A stretch of 64,000 nt of DNA. Origin: JBEIGE01 sp040382055 (GTDB lineage: Bacteria > Pseudomonadota > Gammaproteobacteria > Burkholderiales > Burkholderiaceae_C). The DNA is taken from contig JBEIGE010000010.1 in NCBI GenBank assembly GCA_040382055.1, forward strand, positions 33,058 through 97,057. Reading direction: 5' to 3'. Below are positions 1-9,379 of this stretch, piece after piece (within the stretch, counting starts at the first letter, position 1; each line of letters starts with the position of its first letter). A program made the translations under genes and the position numbers. The notes beneath the pieces are model-generated. The model saw nothing but the letters and a program-made list of their open reading frames with translations. It was not told the DNA's origin and searched no databases.

Positions 1-14
1 CTGTGAGCGCCATG

Positions 15-458
15 CTATTCACCGTAAACCTGTTGAGCGCGCTTGACAAAAGCCTCTACCAAGGTGCCTGCAATTTTGTCAAAGACAGGGCCAATCAGTT
101 TGGCCATGGTGTTGCTTGAAAAACCGTAGTTCAAGCTCAATTCAACTTTACAGGCGCGTTGCTGACCATCACCCACAGTTAAAAACCGCCAATGCCCTTC
201 GAGTTTGGAAAAGGGGCCTTTGACCAGCTGCAGAGCGACTTCCTGACCTTGTATATGGGTATTGCGCGTCACGAAGGTTTGGTGGATACCTGCAAAAGAA
301 ATTCCCACCTCAGCCAGCGCGCCCAGCTCATAACGCTCAATCACTTTGGCGCGGTCACACCAGGGTAGAAACTTTGGATACGCATCGATATCCGTGACGA
401 GATCGTACATTTCCCGAGGGCTGTACCAGATCAAAACAGACTTATTGACAGTTTTCAT
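15..458 (-). CDS. ratA: RatA/Coq10-type START-domain protein
   Basis: Small single-domain protein of the polyketide cyclase/START family (RatA in bacteria, Coq10 in mitochondria). Members bind a hydrophobic ligand such as ubiquinone; the E. coli protein has also been described as a toxin that blocks ribosome subunit joining. The internal ATG (MKTVNKSVLIWYSP) is preferred because it gives the usual length of about 147 residues. The longer reading frame back to 509 adds 17 residues of no family character and overlaps the opposite smpB reading frame. Divergent ratA/smpB is a common proteobacterial arrangement. Family call is firm; the toxin role is not implied by the sequence. Confidence 0.85.
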   Translation of the reverse strand: MKTVNKSVLIWYSPREMYDLVTDIDAYPKFLPWCDRAKVIERYELGALAEVGISFAGIHQTFVTRNTHIQGQEVALQLVKGPFSKLEGHWRFLTVGDGQQRACKVELSLNYGFSSNTMAKLIGPVFDKIAGTLVEAFVKRAQQVYGE

Positions 459-528
459 AGAATGAGGCTCTGGCAATCGCCGCAGCCCAGGCAATTGTAA
501 GTTTGCCATGAGCCCTTATTTGAGAAAC

Positions 529-1002
529 ATGGCCAAAAAACCCGATACATCTTCGCGCATTGCCGACAACAAGAAGGCACAGTTCAATTACTTCATTGAA
601 GAACGTTTTGAGGCCGGAATGGTGCTTGAAGGCTGGGAGGTGAAGGCTGTTCGCGAAGGCAAGGTTCAACTGACAGATGGCTACGTCGTGATCCGTGAGG
701 GTGAGCTTTTCTTGATCGGTTGTCAGATCAACCCCCTGAAAACCGCGTCCACGCATGTCAACCCCGATGCGGTACGGACGAAAAAGCTGCTCATGAAAAA
801 AGCCGACATCGTGCGCTTGATTGGCAAGGTAGACCAGAAAGGCCATACCCTGGTGCCGCTCAATATGCATTGGAGAAATGGTCGTATCAAATGCGAACTC
901 GGACTTGCCAAAGGCAAAGCCGAACATGACAAACGCGACACCATCAAGGAACGCGAAGGCAAACGCGAAGTCGAGCGGGCCATGAAAAGCCAGCGACGCT
1001 AG
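529..1002 (+). CDS. smpB: SsrA-binding protein SmpB
   Basis: SmpB binds tmRNA and carries it to stalled ribosomes for trans-translation. The protein shows the family features in order: N-terminal IADNKKAQFNYF, the core GWEVKAVREGKVQL and YVVIREGELFLIGCQI, and the basic tail KRDTIKEREGKREVERAMK. The start MAKKPD gives 157 residues, the normal length. An in-frame ATG at 508 would add seven residues (MSPYLRN) and is less likely. It is convergent with typA, leaving only about 20 bp between the stop codons. Confidence 0.96.
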   Translation: MAKKPDTSSRIADNKKAQFNYFIEERFEAGMVLEGWEVKAVREGKVQLTDGYVVIREGELFLIGCQINPLKTASTHVNPDAVRTKKLLMKKADIVRLIGKVDQKGHTLVPLNMHWRNGRIKCELGLAKGKAEHDKRDTIKEREGKREVERAMKSQRR

Positions 1003-1022
1003 GCTTCAGGCACGCCCTTGAC

Positions 1023-2852
1023 TTAACCGCCGCGGCCAGCCTTTTTGCGCTCGTGCTCCTTGAGGTAGCGTTTGCGCAAACGAATGGACTTGGGCGTGAT
1101 TTCCACCAGTTCATCGTCTTCAATAAATTCAACGCCGTACTCCAGGGTGCATTCAATCGGCGGCGTGATCTTGATGGCATCTTCCTTGCCGCTCACCCGG
1201 AAATTGGTGAGCTGCTTGGTACGGGTGGCATTGACGATCAAATCGTTGTCACGGCTATGAATGCCCACAATCATGCCCTCATAAACCGGGTCATTGGCAC
1301 GAACAAACATGCGGCCCCGGTCATCGAGTTTGCCCAGGGCGTAGGTGAAGATTTCGCCATCGTCCATGGAAATCAGCACGCCATTTTTACGGCCACCAAT
1401 TTCGCCTTTATGCGGCTCATAGCTGTCAAAAATATTGGAGATCAGACCTGTTCCGCGCGTCAGGTTCAGGAACTCATTTGAAAAGCCAATCAGGCCACGT
1501 GCCGGAATGCGGTATTCCAGACGGACCCGACCACGACCGTCCGGCTCCATATTGACCAGCTCGCCCTTGCGCTCGCCCAGGGCCTGCATCACAGCACCCT
1601 GATGCTGGTCTTCGATATCAGCAGTCACCAGCTCGATGGGCTCGCACTTCTCGCCATTGATTTCACGGAACACCACGCGCGGCTTGGAGACTGCCAGTTC
1701 GTAACCTTCCCGCCGCATGTTCTCCAACAGAATAGTCAGGTGCAGCTCACCCCGACCCATGACCTCAAAAATACCCTCTTCATCGGTTTCCTTGACACGC
1801 AGAGCCACATTGTGTTGCAACTCTTTCTGCAAGCGATCCCAAATCTGACGACTAGTGACAAACTTGCCTTCACGGCCGGCCAGTGGACTGGTATTGACGC
1901 AAAAATTCATGGTCAAGGTGGGCTCATCCACTTTGAGCATGGGCAGCGGTGCAGGATTTACCGGATCAGTGATGGTCACGCCGATACCGATATCGTTCAA
2001 TCCATTGATCAGCACAATCTCACCCGGGCCGGCCTCTGTGGTCTGAACTCGCTCCAGGCCCTGAAAGGTCAACACTTGATTGATCCGGCCCTTGACCGTT
2101 TTTCCATCCGGGCCTTCCATGACTACAACATCCATCATGGGTTTGATGGTGCCCTGGCTGATGCGACCCACACCGATACGACCTACAAATGTTGAAAAAT
2201 CAAGTGCTGAAATTTGCAACTGCAAGGGTGCGGCCGGGTCACCTTTTTGTGCAGGAACATGCTTGAGAATAGTGTTGAAGAGGGCTGACATGTCAGGTCC
2301 CCACTGCTCACCTGCTGCGCCCTCGTCCATGGACGACCAACCGTTGATTCCCGAGGCATACACCACCGGGAAATCCAGTTGCTCGTCTGAAGCCCCCAGT
2401 TTGTCAAACAAGTCAAAGGCGGCATTCACCACAAAATCTGGCCTGGCCCCTGGTTTGTCGACCTTGTTGACCACCAGAATTGGCTTGAGGCCCAAAGCCA
2501 ATGCCTTCTTGGTCACAAAGCGGGTCTGAGGCATCGGACCTTCTTGCGCATCAATCAAGAGCACGACACCATCGACCATGCTCAAAGCGCGCTCGACCTC
2601 ACCACCGAAGTCGGCGTGTCCGGGGGTATCAACGATGTTGATGTGCGTACCCTCCCAGGTCACAGCACAGTTTTTCGCCAGGATCGTGATGCCCCGCTCT
2701 TTTTCAATGGCATTGTTGTCCATCACGGTGTCGACCACTTTTTCGTGCTCGGCAAAGGTTCCGGACTGGCGCAGCAACTGGTCGACCATGGTGGTCTTTC
2801 CGTGGTCGACGTGGGCAATGATGGCGATGTTTCTGATTTGCTTAAGGCTCAT
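1023..2852 (-). CDS. typA: Ribosome-associated GTPase TypA/BipA
   Basis: Translational GTPase of the EF-G family that helps 50S assembly and stress or cold adaptation. The P-loop AHVDHGKTT lies at about residues 14-22, the switch II DTPGHADFGGEVERAL follows, and VNKVDKPGARPD is the G4 guanine-specificity motif. The 609-residue length and the C-terminal region ending in the basic LRKRYLKEHERKK are typical of BipA. It is the last gene of the rimP-to-typA run, ten bases after truB. Confidence 0.96.
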   Translation of the reverse strand: MSLKQIRNIAIIAHVDHGKTTMVDQLLRQSGTFAEHEKVVDTVMDNNAIEKERGITILAKNCAVTWEGTHINIVDTPGHADFGGEVERALSMVDGVVLLIDAQEGPMPQTRFVTKKALALGLKPILVVNKVDKPGARPDFVVNAAFDLFDKLGASDEQLDFPVVYASGINGWSSMDEGAAGEQWGPDMSALFNTILKHVPAQKGDPAAPLQLQISALDFSTFVGRIGVGRISQGTIKPMMDVVVMEGPDGKTVKGRINQVLTFQGLERVQTTEAGPGEIVLINGLNDIGIGVTITDPVNPAPLPMLKVDEPTLTMNFCVNTSPLAGREGKFVTSRQIWDRLQKELQHNVALRVKETDEEGIFEVMGRGELHLTILLENMRREGYELAVSKPRVVFREINGEKCEPIELVTADIEDQHQGAVMQALGERKGELVNMEPDGRGRVRLEYRIPARGLIGFSNEFLNLTRGTGLISNIFDSYEPHKGEIGGRKNGVLISMDDGEIFTYALGKLDDRGRMFVRANDPVYEGMIVGIHSRDNDLIVNATRTKQLTNFRVSGKEDAIKITPPIECTLEYGVEFIEDDELVEITPKSIRLRKRYLKEHERKKAGRGG

Positions 2853-2862
2853 GGTTCACTTT

Positions 2863-3873
2863 CTAAATGACTAACGACAGAGGGCGCGGCTTGACCGCCT
2901 CGTTCTGCCCTACAAAACTCATAATTTGCTGTACTTCAATCGGACTCAACAAACGTCCGGGGATTAATTCACCAGCCTTGACGTGGGCTGTGCCCAGCAA
3001 AACCTGCTGCTCAGGCCCACAGCCCTCGGAAGGACCGTAAACCGAAATTTCTTCGTCATCCTGCCAAGTACCTCGTCGGCGTACGCCGCTGAGGAATCTT
3101 CCCGCATTCTCGCGGTCCAAGATGACAGGTTTGTGGTGAGCGAGCAAAGACTTGACGGGCAACAAGCAGGCCATTCTTTCCTGCTCAGACATGGCTTCCA
3201 GTGTGTCCAGGGTCACGCATTGCGAGACCTCAAAATGCCCTGTTGCAATACGCCTGAGGGCTGTCAGGTGTGCGCCGCACCCCAGGGCTTCGCCTATATC
3301 CTCCGCCAACGTCCGTATATATGTTCCCTTGCTGCAAGCAACTCTCAAATGAATAGCAGAGTCCTGAGTACCAACAAGGGTTTCCAGTACTTCAAGCTTA
3401 TGAATATGAACGCTTCTTGCCTCTCGTTCCACCGCAATACCAGCGCGTGCATATTCATACAAGGCCTTGCCATCTTTTTTAAGGGCGCTGTGCATGGGAG
3501 GTATTTGCTCAACGGCGCCGGTAAAACGCAGGACGGCCTGTCTGAGCTGGGCTTCATTGAAGTTCACTTCACGCTGTTCCAGCACTTCGCCTTCGGCATC
3601 CCCGGTAGTCGTCTTGATTCCAAGCCGGGCCGTTGCCTCATAGGTTTTGTCAGCATCGAGTTGGAGCTGACTGAACTTCGTAGCCGCGCCAAAGCACAGC
3701 GGCAAGACGCCTGTGGCCAAAGGGTCAAGCGTGCCGGTATGGCCCGCCTTTTCAGCGCGCAGTAGCCATTTCACCTTTTGCAAGGCCTGATTGCTGGAAA
3801 GACCCAGTGGCTTGTCCAGCAACAGCACCCCATGCACGGGGCGCCTTGCCACCCGAGTGCGCGGCGCATTCAT
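2863..3873 (-). CDS. truB: tRNA pseudouridine-55 synthase TruB
   Basis: Makes pseudouridine at U55 in the T-loop of most tRNAs. N-terminal VHGVLLLDKPLGLSSN is followed by the catalytic signature GHTGTLDPLATGVLPL, containing the nucleophilic Asp. AYRF-like substrate motifs are replaced here by the family's KTYEATARLG segment, and CSKGTYIRTLAEDIG is the conserved RNA-binding region. Length of 336 is slightly above the E. coli enzyme because of the C-terminal extension. It sits two bases downstream of rbfA, so it is almost certainly cotranscribed with it. Confidence 0.95.
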   Translation of the reverse strand: MNAPRTRVARRPVHGVLLLDKPLGLSSNQALQKVKWLLRAEKAGHTGTLDPLATGVLPLCFGAATKFSQLQLDADKTYEATARLGIKTTTGDAEGEVLEQREVNFNEAQLRQAVLRFTGAVEQIPPMHSALKKDGKALYEYARAGIAVEREARSVHIHKLEVLETLVGTQDSAIHLRVACSKGTYIRTLAEDIGEALGCGAHLTALRRIATGHFEVSQCVTLDTLEAMSEQERMACLLPVKSLLAHHKPVILDRENAGRFLSGVRRRGTWQDDEEISVYGPSEGCGPEQQVLLGTAHVKAGELIPGRLLSPIEVQQIMSFVGQNEAVKPRPLSLVI

Positions 3874-3875
3874 GG

Positions 3876-4250
3876 TCAGTCCTCGTTCTTTGATCGTGAA
3901 GCGACCGCCTGCGCGATCAAGGCATTCATGTCCGCTGCTTTTTCAGTTGTTCTGTCAAAAACAAAGTGCAACGTGGGTACGGTGTGGATGTGAAGGCGTT
4001 TAAACAAGCCGTTTCGCAAAAAACCGGCTGCCTGATTGAGGGCATCCTGTGTTTTTTGAGAGTCCCCCTGCAATTGACTGAAAAAGACCTTGGCGTGCGC
4101 ATAATCCGGCGTCACTTCCACCGCCTGAATCGTGATCATGCCCACCCGGGGATCTTTGAGCTCGCGCGCAATCAACTCCGTCAGATCCCTTTGGATCTGA
4201 TCAGCAACCTTGTAGCTGCGGTTCGGGGTTGAAGACTTCTTGGTGGCCAT
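3876..4250 (-). CDS. rbfA: 30S ribosome-binding factor A
   Basis: RbfA binds the 30S platform late in 16S rRNA maturation and is needed for cold growth. The 124-residue protein has the KH-like core: RVADQIQRDLTELIARELKDPRVGMITI, then VEVTPDYAHAKVFFSQL, and the C-terminal TVPTLHFVFD. It lies three bases after infB and two before truB in the classical nusA-infB-rbfA-truB order. Full length, nothing unusual. Confidence 0.96.
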   Translation of the reverse strand: MATKKSSTPNRSYKVADQIQRDLTELIARELKDPRVGMITIQAVEVTPDYAHAKVFFSQLQGDSQKTQDALNQAAGFLRNGLFKRLHIHTVPTLHFVFDRTTEKAADMNALIAQAVASRSKNED

Positions 4251-4253
4251 TGA

Positions 4254-7109
4254 TTACAGGGTTCGGGCAATTTCCTTGACTTCAAAGAACTCAAGTTGGT
4301 CATTAACAGAGATATCGTTGTAGTTTTTAAGCTTGATACCGCACTCAAAACCTTCCTTGACTTCGCGCACGTCGTCCTTCATGCGCTTGAGTGAGTCCAG
4401 CTCACCGGTGTAAATGACCACGTTGTCACGCAAGAGACGGAAATGAGCGTTGCGGTTGACATAGCCGGTTGTAACCATGCAGCCTGCAACAGTGCCGATT
4501 TTGGAAGCGACAAAGACGTTTCGGATCTCGGCCATGCCGATAATTTCCTCGCGCTTTTCCGGAGCCAACATGCCTGACATTGCAGCCTTCAACTCATCCA
4601 CGGCGTCGTAAATGATGTTGTAGTAACGAATGTCCACACCATTGTTCTCTGCCAGTTTGCGTGCACCTGCATCTGCCCGGGTGTTAAAGCCAATGATGAT
4701 GGCTTTGGAGGCGATGGCCAGATTCACATCGGACTCACTGATGCCGCCTACAGCGGTGTAGACCATCTGGACTTTGACTTCCTCGGTTGAAAGCTTGAGC
4801 AGCGACTGCGCCAGTGCCTCCTGGGAGCCCTGCACATCAGCCTTGACGATGATCGGAACCATCTTGACCTGGCCCGAGCCGATATCGCTGAACATGTTCT
4901 CCAACTTGGCGGCTTGCTGCTTGGCCAGCTTGGTATTGCGGAACTTTCCGGCGCGGTAAGTGGCAATTTCACGAGCACGCCGTTCGTCTGCCATGACCAT
5001 GAAATCGTCGCCAGCCTGAGGTACTTCCGTCATACCCTGAATCTCTACCGGAATTGAAGGACCAGCTGATTTGATGGTTTTGCCGTTCTCATCGAGCATG
5101 GCGCGAACGCGACCATAGGTTTGACCGGCCAACACCACATCACCGGTTTTCAGAGTGCCGGACTGAATCAACACGGTGGCAACCGGGCCACGACCTTTGT
5201 CAAGTTGCGCTTCAATGACCAGACCTTTGGCCATGGCCTCAACAGGCGCCCGGAGTTCAAGAACTTCGGCTTGCAAAAGAACCTGCTCCAGTAACTCATC
5301 AATACCCTGCCCGGTTTTGGCAGACACAGACACAAAGGGTGAATCACCACCAAACTCCTCGGGAACCACTTCCTCCACTACCAACTCGTTCTTGACACGT
5401 TCGGGGTTGGAATCGGGCTTGTCGATCTTGTTGATGGCGACGACGATAGGGACACCTGCGGCTTTGGCGTGTTTGATGGCTTCCCGGGTCTGGGGCATGA
5501 CGCCGTCATCCGCCGCAACCACCAGGATGACGATATCGGTGGCTTTGGCACCACGGGCACGCATGGCGGTAAATGCCTCGTGACCGGGGGTGTCCAGAAA
5601 CGAGATCATTCCACGGGGTGTTTCCACGTGATAAGCGCCAATGTGCTGGGTAATTCCACCGGCTTCGCCAGAAGCCACTTTGGCACGACGGATGTAGTCG
5701 AGTAGTGATGTTTTGCCGTGGTCAACGTGGCCCATGACGGTCACAACCGGCGCACGAGCCAATGACTCGGATTCCTGCTGGGATACTTCTTCGTCCGTAA
5801 ATGCTTCAGGATCGTCAAGTGCAGCAACTATGGCTTTATGACCCATCTCTTCCACCACAATCATGGCGGTGTCCTGGTCTAGGGGCTGGTTGATCGTGAC
5901 CATCTGGCCCAGCTTCATGAGGTGCTTGATCACCTCGGAGGCCTTGACCGCCATCTTGTGTGCAAGTTCAGACACTGTGATGGTTTCCGGCACATGAACC
6001 TCGATCACACGCGCCTCGACGGGTGCAGCAGGCTCGTGATGCTCTTCGCGCTCACGGTCGTTGCCGCGGCGACCTTTAGGCCCACTGCGCCAACCACCCC
6101 GGCCCACACCACCGCTGGTATCACCCCGCGTTGGAATGGCTTTCTTCTTGGCTGGATCGCCGGCCCAGCTGCTGGACAATTTGGCTGATTTAACCTCTTT
6201 TCCGCTGCCTGCCGGACCAGATGTTGGTGCTCCAGCTGCAGGCGCAGAACGGGGCGTTGTTGAGCCCGCTGCTGGTTTATGCAGTGTGCCTTTAATGCCA
6301 GCTTTGCCAGATTCAGATTTTGGCGTTTTGACTTCCGGTGGTTTCGGTGGCGGAGCTGCTTTCTTGGCAGGGCCAGACATCATCAGACGAATGGCAGCGG
6401 CCTCGTCTTCAGCCTTACGGCGACGATCGCCCAAATCGGCAGCCCGAGCAACCTCTTCTTCAACTTTAGCCTTGGAAGCAGACGCCGCTTGTGCCCGTAA
6501 TTTGGCTTCTTCATTAGCCTTTTTTTCTAGCGCCGCTGTCTCAGCTGCACTCTGTTCTTGTTTGTTTTGGATATTGCGTGCGGCTTCAGCCTGGGCCTTT
6601 TCAGAAGCCGCACGTTCACGACTTTCCTGCTCTTCACGCAAACGACGGCGCTCGGCGAGTTCTTCTTCCTGACGACGGATCAACTCAGCCTGTCTGCGGG
6701 CTTCCTCTTCGCGCCGCGCCAACTCTGCAGTGTCAACCACAGAGACAGCGACAGCCTCTTCTGCCACAGCTTGTGGCTGGGGTGCTTCTGCAGGCGCTTC
6801 AGGGGCATCGTCCCGACGGATAAAAGTGCGTTTCTTGCGCACTTCAACCTGAATGGTTCTGGCTCTTCCGGTGGAGTCGGCTTGTTTGATCTCACTGGTG
6901 GACTTTTTGACCAGTGTGATTTTTTTGCGTTCGGCACTGGCTGTGCCATGACTGGACTGCAAATAGCTCAACAAGCTGTGTTTATCAGCATCCGTCAGGC
7001 TGTCCGAAGCTGCTGACTTGGCTACACCTGCGGCCTTGAGCTGATCAAGCAGAGTCTCCGTAGATTTCTTAAGTTCGGCGGCGAATTGCGCTACTGTCGT
7101 AGTGGACAT
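4254..7109 (-). CDS. infB: Translation initiation factor IF-2
   Basis: GTPase that places initiator tRNA on the 30S subunit and promotes subunit joining. At 951 residues it has the long proteobacterial layout. The N-terminal IF2_N domain is followed by a long Ala/Glu/Arg/Lys-rich helical stretch (about residues 130-250), a Pro/Gly/Ser-rich linker and a second IF2_N-like module near VPETITVSELA. The GTPase domain starts at GHVDHGKTSLLDY (about residue 455), with DTPGHEAF and NKIDKPDSNPERV as G3 and G4. The C-terminal domains end in DQLEFFEVKEIART. Placed between nusA and rbfA. Confidence 0.97.
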   Translation of the reverse strand: MSTTTVAQFAAELKKSTETLLDQLKAAGVAKSAASDSLTDADKHSLLSYLQSSHGTASAERKKITLVKKSTSEIKQADSTGRARTIQVEVRKKRTFIRRDDAPEAPAEAPQPQAVAEEAVAVSVVDTAELARREEEARRQAELIRRQEEELAERRRLREEQESRERAASEKAQAEAARNIQNKQEQSAAETAALEKKANEEAKLRAQAASASKAKVEEEVARAADLGDRRRKAEDEAAAIRLMMSGPAKKAAPPPKPPEVKTPKSESGKAGIKGTLHKPAAGSTTPRSAPAAGAPTSGPAGSGKEVKSAKLSSSWAGDPAKKKAIPTRGDTSGGVGRGGWRSGPKGRRGNDREREEHHEPAAPVEARVIEVHVPETITVSELAHKMAVKASEVIKHLMKLGQMVTINQPLDQDTAMIVVEEMGHKAIVAALDDPEAFTDEEVSQQESESLARAPVVTVMGHVDHGKTSLLDYIRRAKVASGEAGGITQHIGAYHVETPRGMISFLDTPGHEAFTAMRARGAKATDIVILVVAADDGVMPQTREAIKHAKAAGVPIVVAINKIDKPDSNPERVKNELVVEEVVPEEFGGDSPFVSVSAKTGQGIDELLEQVLLQAEVLELRAPVEAMAKGLVIEAQLDKGRGPVATVLIQSGTLKTGDVVLAGQTYGRVRAMLDENGKTIKSAGPSIPVEIQGMTEVPQAGDDFMVMADERRAREIATYRAGKFRNTKLAKQQAAKLENMFSDIGSGQVKMVPIIVKADVQGSQEALAQSLLKLSTEEVKVQMVYTAVGGISESDVNLAIASKAIIIGFNTRADAGARKLAENNGVDIRYYNIIYDAVDELKAAMSGMLAPEKREEIIGMAEIRNVFVASKIGTVAGCMVTTGYVNRNAHFRLLRDNVVIYTGELDSLKRMKDDVREVKEGFECGIKLKNYNDISVNDQLEFFEVKEIARTL

Positions 7110-7133
7110 GTCTTGTGTATCCTTTCATGACCA

Positions 7134-8630
7134 TTACTCTTGAGAAGCGGCGTCATTGGTAAACCAATGTTCGCGCGCCTTCATGATCAGGGTCTTGGCT
7201 TCATCCGCAGACTGGCCGGTAATTTCAATAAGTTCATCAACAGCCAGGTCAGCGAGGTCGTCAAGTGAATGAATACCACCTTCGGCCAATTTGGTGATGA
7301 GATCCGGGGAGAGGCTGTCGAAGTCACGCAGATCCTGAGAAACCTCTTCAACACTTTCCTCGCGGGCAATTTCTAAGGTCAGCAGCGCGTCTTTGGCACG
7401 GTTGCGCAGTTCATTTACCGTGTCTTCGTCAAAGCTTTCAATCTCCAACATTTCCTGAATCGGCACGTACGCCACTTCTTCCAGGCTTGTAAAGCCCTCT
7501 GAGATAAGGATATCTGCGATCTCTTCGTCAACATCGAGCTTGGCCATGAACAAGGCACGAATGGAGCCGGTTTCGTCAGCTGTTTTCTGAGCCGACTCTG
7601 CAGCGTCCATGATGTTTATTTTCCATCCCGTGAGCTCGGAGGCAAGTCGAACGTTTTGACCGCCACGGCCAATGGCAATTGCCAGGTTTTCCTCGTCCAC
7701 CACAACATCCATGGCGTGACGCTCTTCATCAACAACAATACTGGACACATTGGCAGGAGCCAGCGCTCCGATGACGAACTGGGCCGGATCTTCGCTCCAC
7801 AACACGATATCCACACGCTCGCCGGCCAGCTCATTGGTCACACCGTTGACACGGGTGCCACGCACACCAACACAGGTACCGATGGGGTCGACACGCTTGT
7901 CATGCGACAGAACGGCGATCTTGGCGCGGGAGCCCGCATCGCGCGCGCAGGATTTGATCTCGAGAAGACCCTGCTCGATCTCGGGAACTTCCTGTCTGAA
8001 CAGTTCAATCATGAATTCAGGTGCAGATCGCGACAAGATGATGGGTGCACCACGAAGCGTCAGGTCTACCGCCATGATCATGGCGCGAACACGGTCCCCG
8101 CTACGCAGATTCTCTTTGGGAACCATCTCGCTGCGGCGCAAACGTCCCTCAACCCTGCCGCTTTCAACGATGATGTCGCCCTTGTCCATGCGCTTGACAG
8201 TTCCGACAAAAATCTTGTCCCCACGGGACATGAAATCATTGAGGAGCATTTCACGCTCGGCATCGCGAATTTTCTGGAGGATGACCTGCTTGGCGGCCAT
8301 GGCACCAATCCGACCGATAGGAACCGACTCAACGGTTTCCTCGATGTACTCATCGACCTCGATGTCCGGAATTTGTTCCTTGGCTTCAAATAGCAGCATC
8401 TCCTGGTCCGGGAGTTGCAGCCCAGCCTCATCGGGCACGACATGCCAACGCCTGAAGGTTTCATAATTGCCACTGTCCCGGTCGACGGCAACACGAATGT
8501 CCACATCACCCGGAAAAAGCTTTTTGGTGGCTTGGGCCAATGCGGCTTCAACCGCGCCAAACACAACATCCCGCTCCACGCTTTTTTCACGTGAAATGGC
8601 TTCGACCAACATCAACATTTCGCGATTCAT
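7134..8630 (-). CDS. nusA: Transcription termination/antitermination factor NusA
   Basis: NusA binds RNA polymerase and controls pausing, termination and rrn antitermination. The N-terminal domain (MLMLVEAISREKSVERDVVF...) precedes an S1 domain (FVGTVKRMDKGDIIVESG). Next come the tandem KH domains with DPIGTCVGVRGTRVN and IGRGGQNVRLAS, and two acidic C-terminal repeats (about residues 360-490) of the kind that bind the alpha subunit in proteobacteria. Length of 498 matches betaproteobacterial NusA. Twenty-four bases separate it from infB. Confidence 0.97.
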   Translation of the reverse strand: MNREMLMLVEAISREKSVERDVVFGAVEAALAQATKKLFPGDVDIRVAVDRDSGNYETFRRWHVVPDEAGLQLPDQEMLLFEAKEQIPDIEVDEYIEETVESVPIGRIGAMAAKQVILQKIRDAEREMLLNDFMSRGDKIFVGTVKRMDKGDIIVESGRVEGRLRRSEMVPKENLRSGDRVRAMIMAVDLTLRGAPIILSRSAPEFMIELFRQEVPEIEQGLLEIKSCARDAGSRAKIAVLSHDKRVDPIGTCVGVRGTRVNGVTNELAGERVDIVLWSEDPAQFVIGALAPANVSSIVVDEERHAMDVVVDEENLAIAIGRGGQNVRLASELTGWKINIMDAAESAQKTADETGSIRALFMAKLDVDEEIADILISEGFTSLEEVAYVPIQEMLEIESFDEDTVNELRNRAKDALLTLEIAREESVEEVSQDLRDFDSLSPDLITKLAEGGIHSLDDLADLAVDELIEITGQSADEAKTLIMKAREHWFTNDAASQE

Positions 8631-8661
8631 GCCAATACTCTCCTAGACCTAAATAAATCAA

Positions 8662-9231
8662 TCAATCCTTGGCGCCTCTGCCCTTGAAACTAACAATCGG
8701 GGCCAGTCGGGCCTCACGCAACTCATCCAGCACAAAACCCAAGACCTGCTCTGGCGCCGGGACATGCTTGCGGCTCACCCGCTGCCCCGGTTTAAGCTCC
8801 GGCTCATCCCGCCAGCTGATTTCCCATGAACCGGGTTTGCCAGCTGACTTCAAGGTACCTCTGAATTTCTTACGGTTGGCACTGACCTGCCCTGCTGCTG
8901 CCAGACCCATCGGAGCTTTCAGGGTGATATCAATAACCTGACCCACAAAACGCTCAAAATCATTCTCATGCCGCAAAGGACGGTCAATGCCGGGCGAGGA
9001 CACTTCAAGACGCGTATAGGCAACATCTTCGACCTCCAGCGCAAATTGCAACTGACGGGTTACTTTTTCGCAATCTTCAACAGTGACAAACTGCTCGATT
9101 TCGTCAGCCACCCATGGCAAGTCAATCGTGATGCGCAACAAGCCACCTGCAGAACGATGGATCTCCACAAGGTCATAACCCAAACCCTTGACGATCTGAT
9201 CAACAATTTCCTGCAGTGCCACGGCCGCCAC
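8662..9231 (-). CDS. rimP: Ribosome maturation factor RimP
   Basis: RimP is needed for 30S maturation and heads the nusA-infB operon in most proteobacteria. The protein shows ALQEIVDQIVKGLGYDLVEIHRS, the DEIEQFVTVEDCEKVTRQLQF region and LEVSSPGIDRPLRHENDFERFVGQ. The start is uncertain. An ATG at 9237 overlaps an AAGGA motif. A GTG at 9231 has that AAGGA at a good five-base spacing, so it is chosen; it gives about 189 residues. The C-terminal half carries a short insertion around ELKPGQRVSRKHVPAPEQ, as in related betaproteobacteria. Confidence 0.94.
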   Translation of the reverse strand: MAAVALQEIVDQIVKGLGYDLVEIHRSAGGLLRITIDLPWVADEIEQFVTVEDCEKVTRQLQFALEVEDVAYTRLEVSSPGIDRPLRHENDFERFVGQVIDITLKAPMGLAAAGQVSANRKKFRGTLKSAGKPGSWEISWRDEPELKPGQRVSRKHVPAPEQVLGFVLDELREARLAPIVSFKGRGAKD

Positions 9232-9289
9232 CCACACATCCTTAAAAGTTCAAACCACTTAAAAACCAAACCACTGAAAACGATAGACC

Positions 9290-9321
9290 AAAAAAAACGG
9301 GCGGTTTGAACCCGCCCGTTT
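9290..9321 (-). terminator. Rho-independent terminator downstream of the yej operon
   Basis: Read on the minus strand, a GC-rich stem (AAACGGGCGG paired with ACCGCCCGTTT, loop GTTCAA) runs straight into seven T. It lies about 60 bp after the yejF stop and before rimP, so it should insulate the rimP-nusA operon from the transporter operon. Confidence 0.85.
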
Positions 9322-9379
9322 GGTCGTGAAGCGCAGATTGTATCCGAAATTGACCTTAAAGCCTTGTATTTAAAAGGAT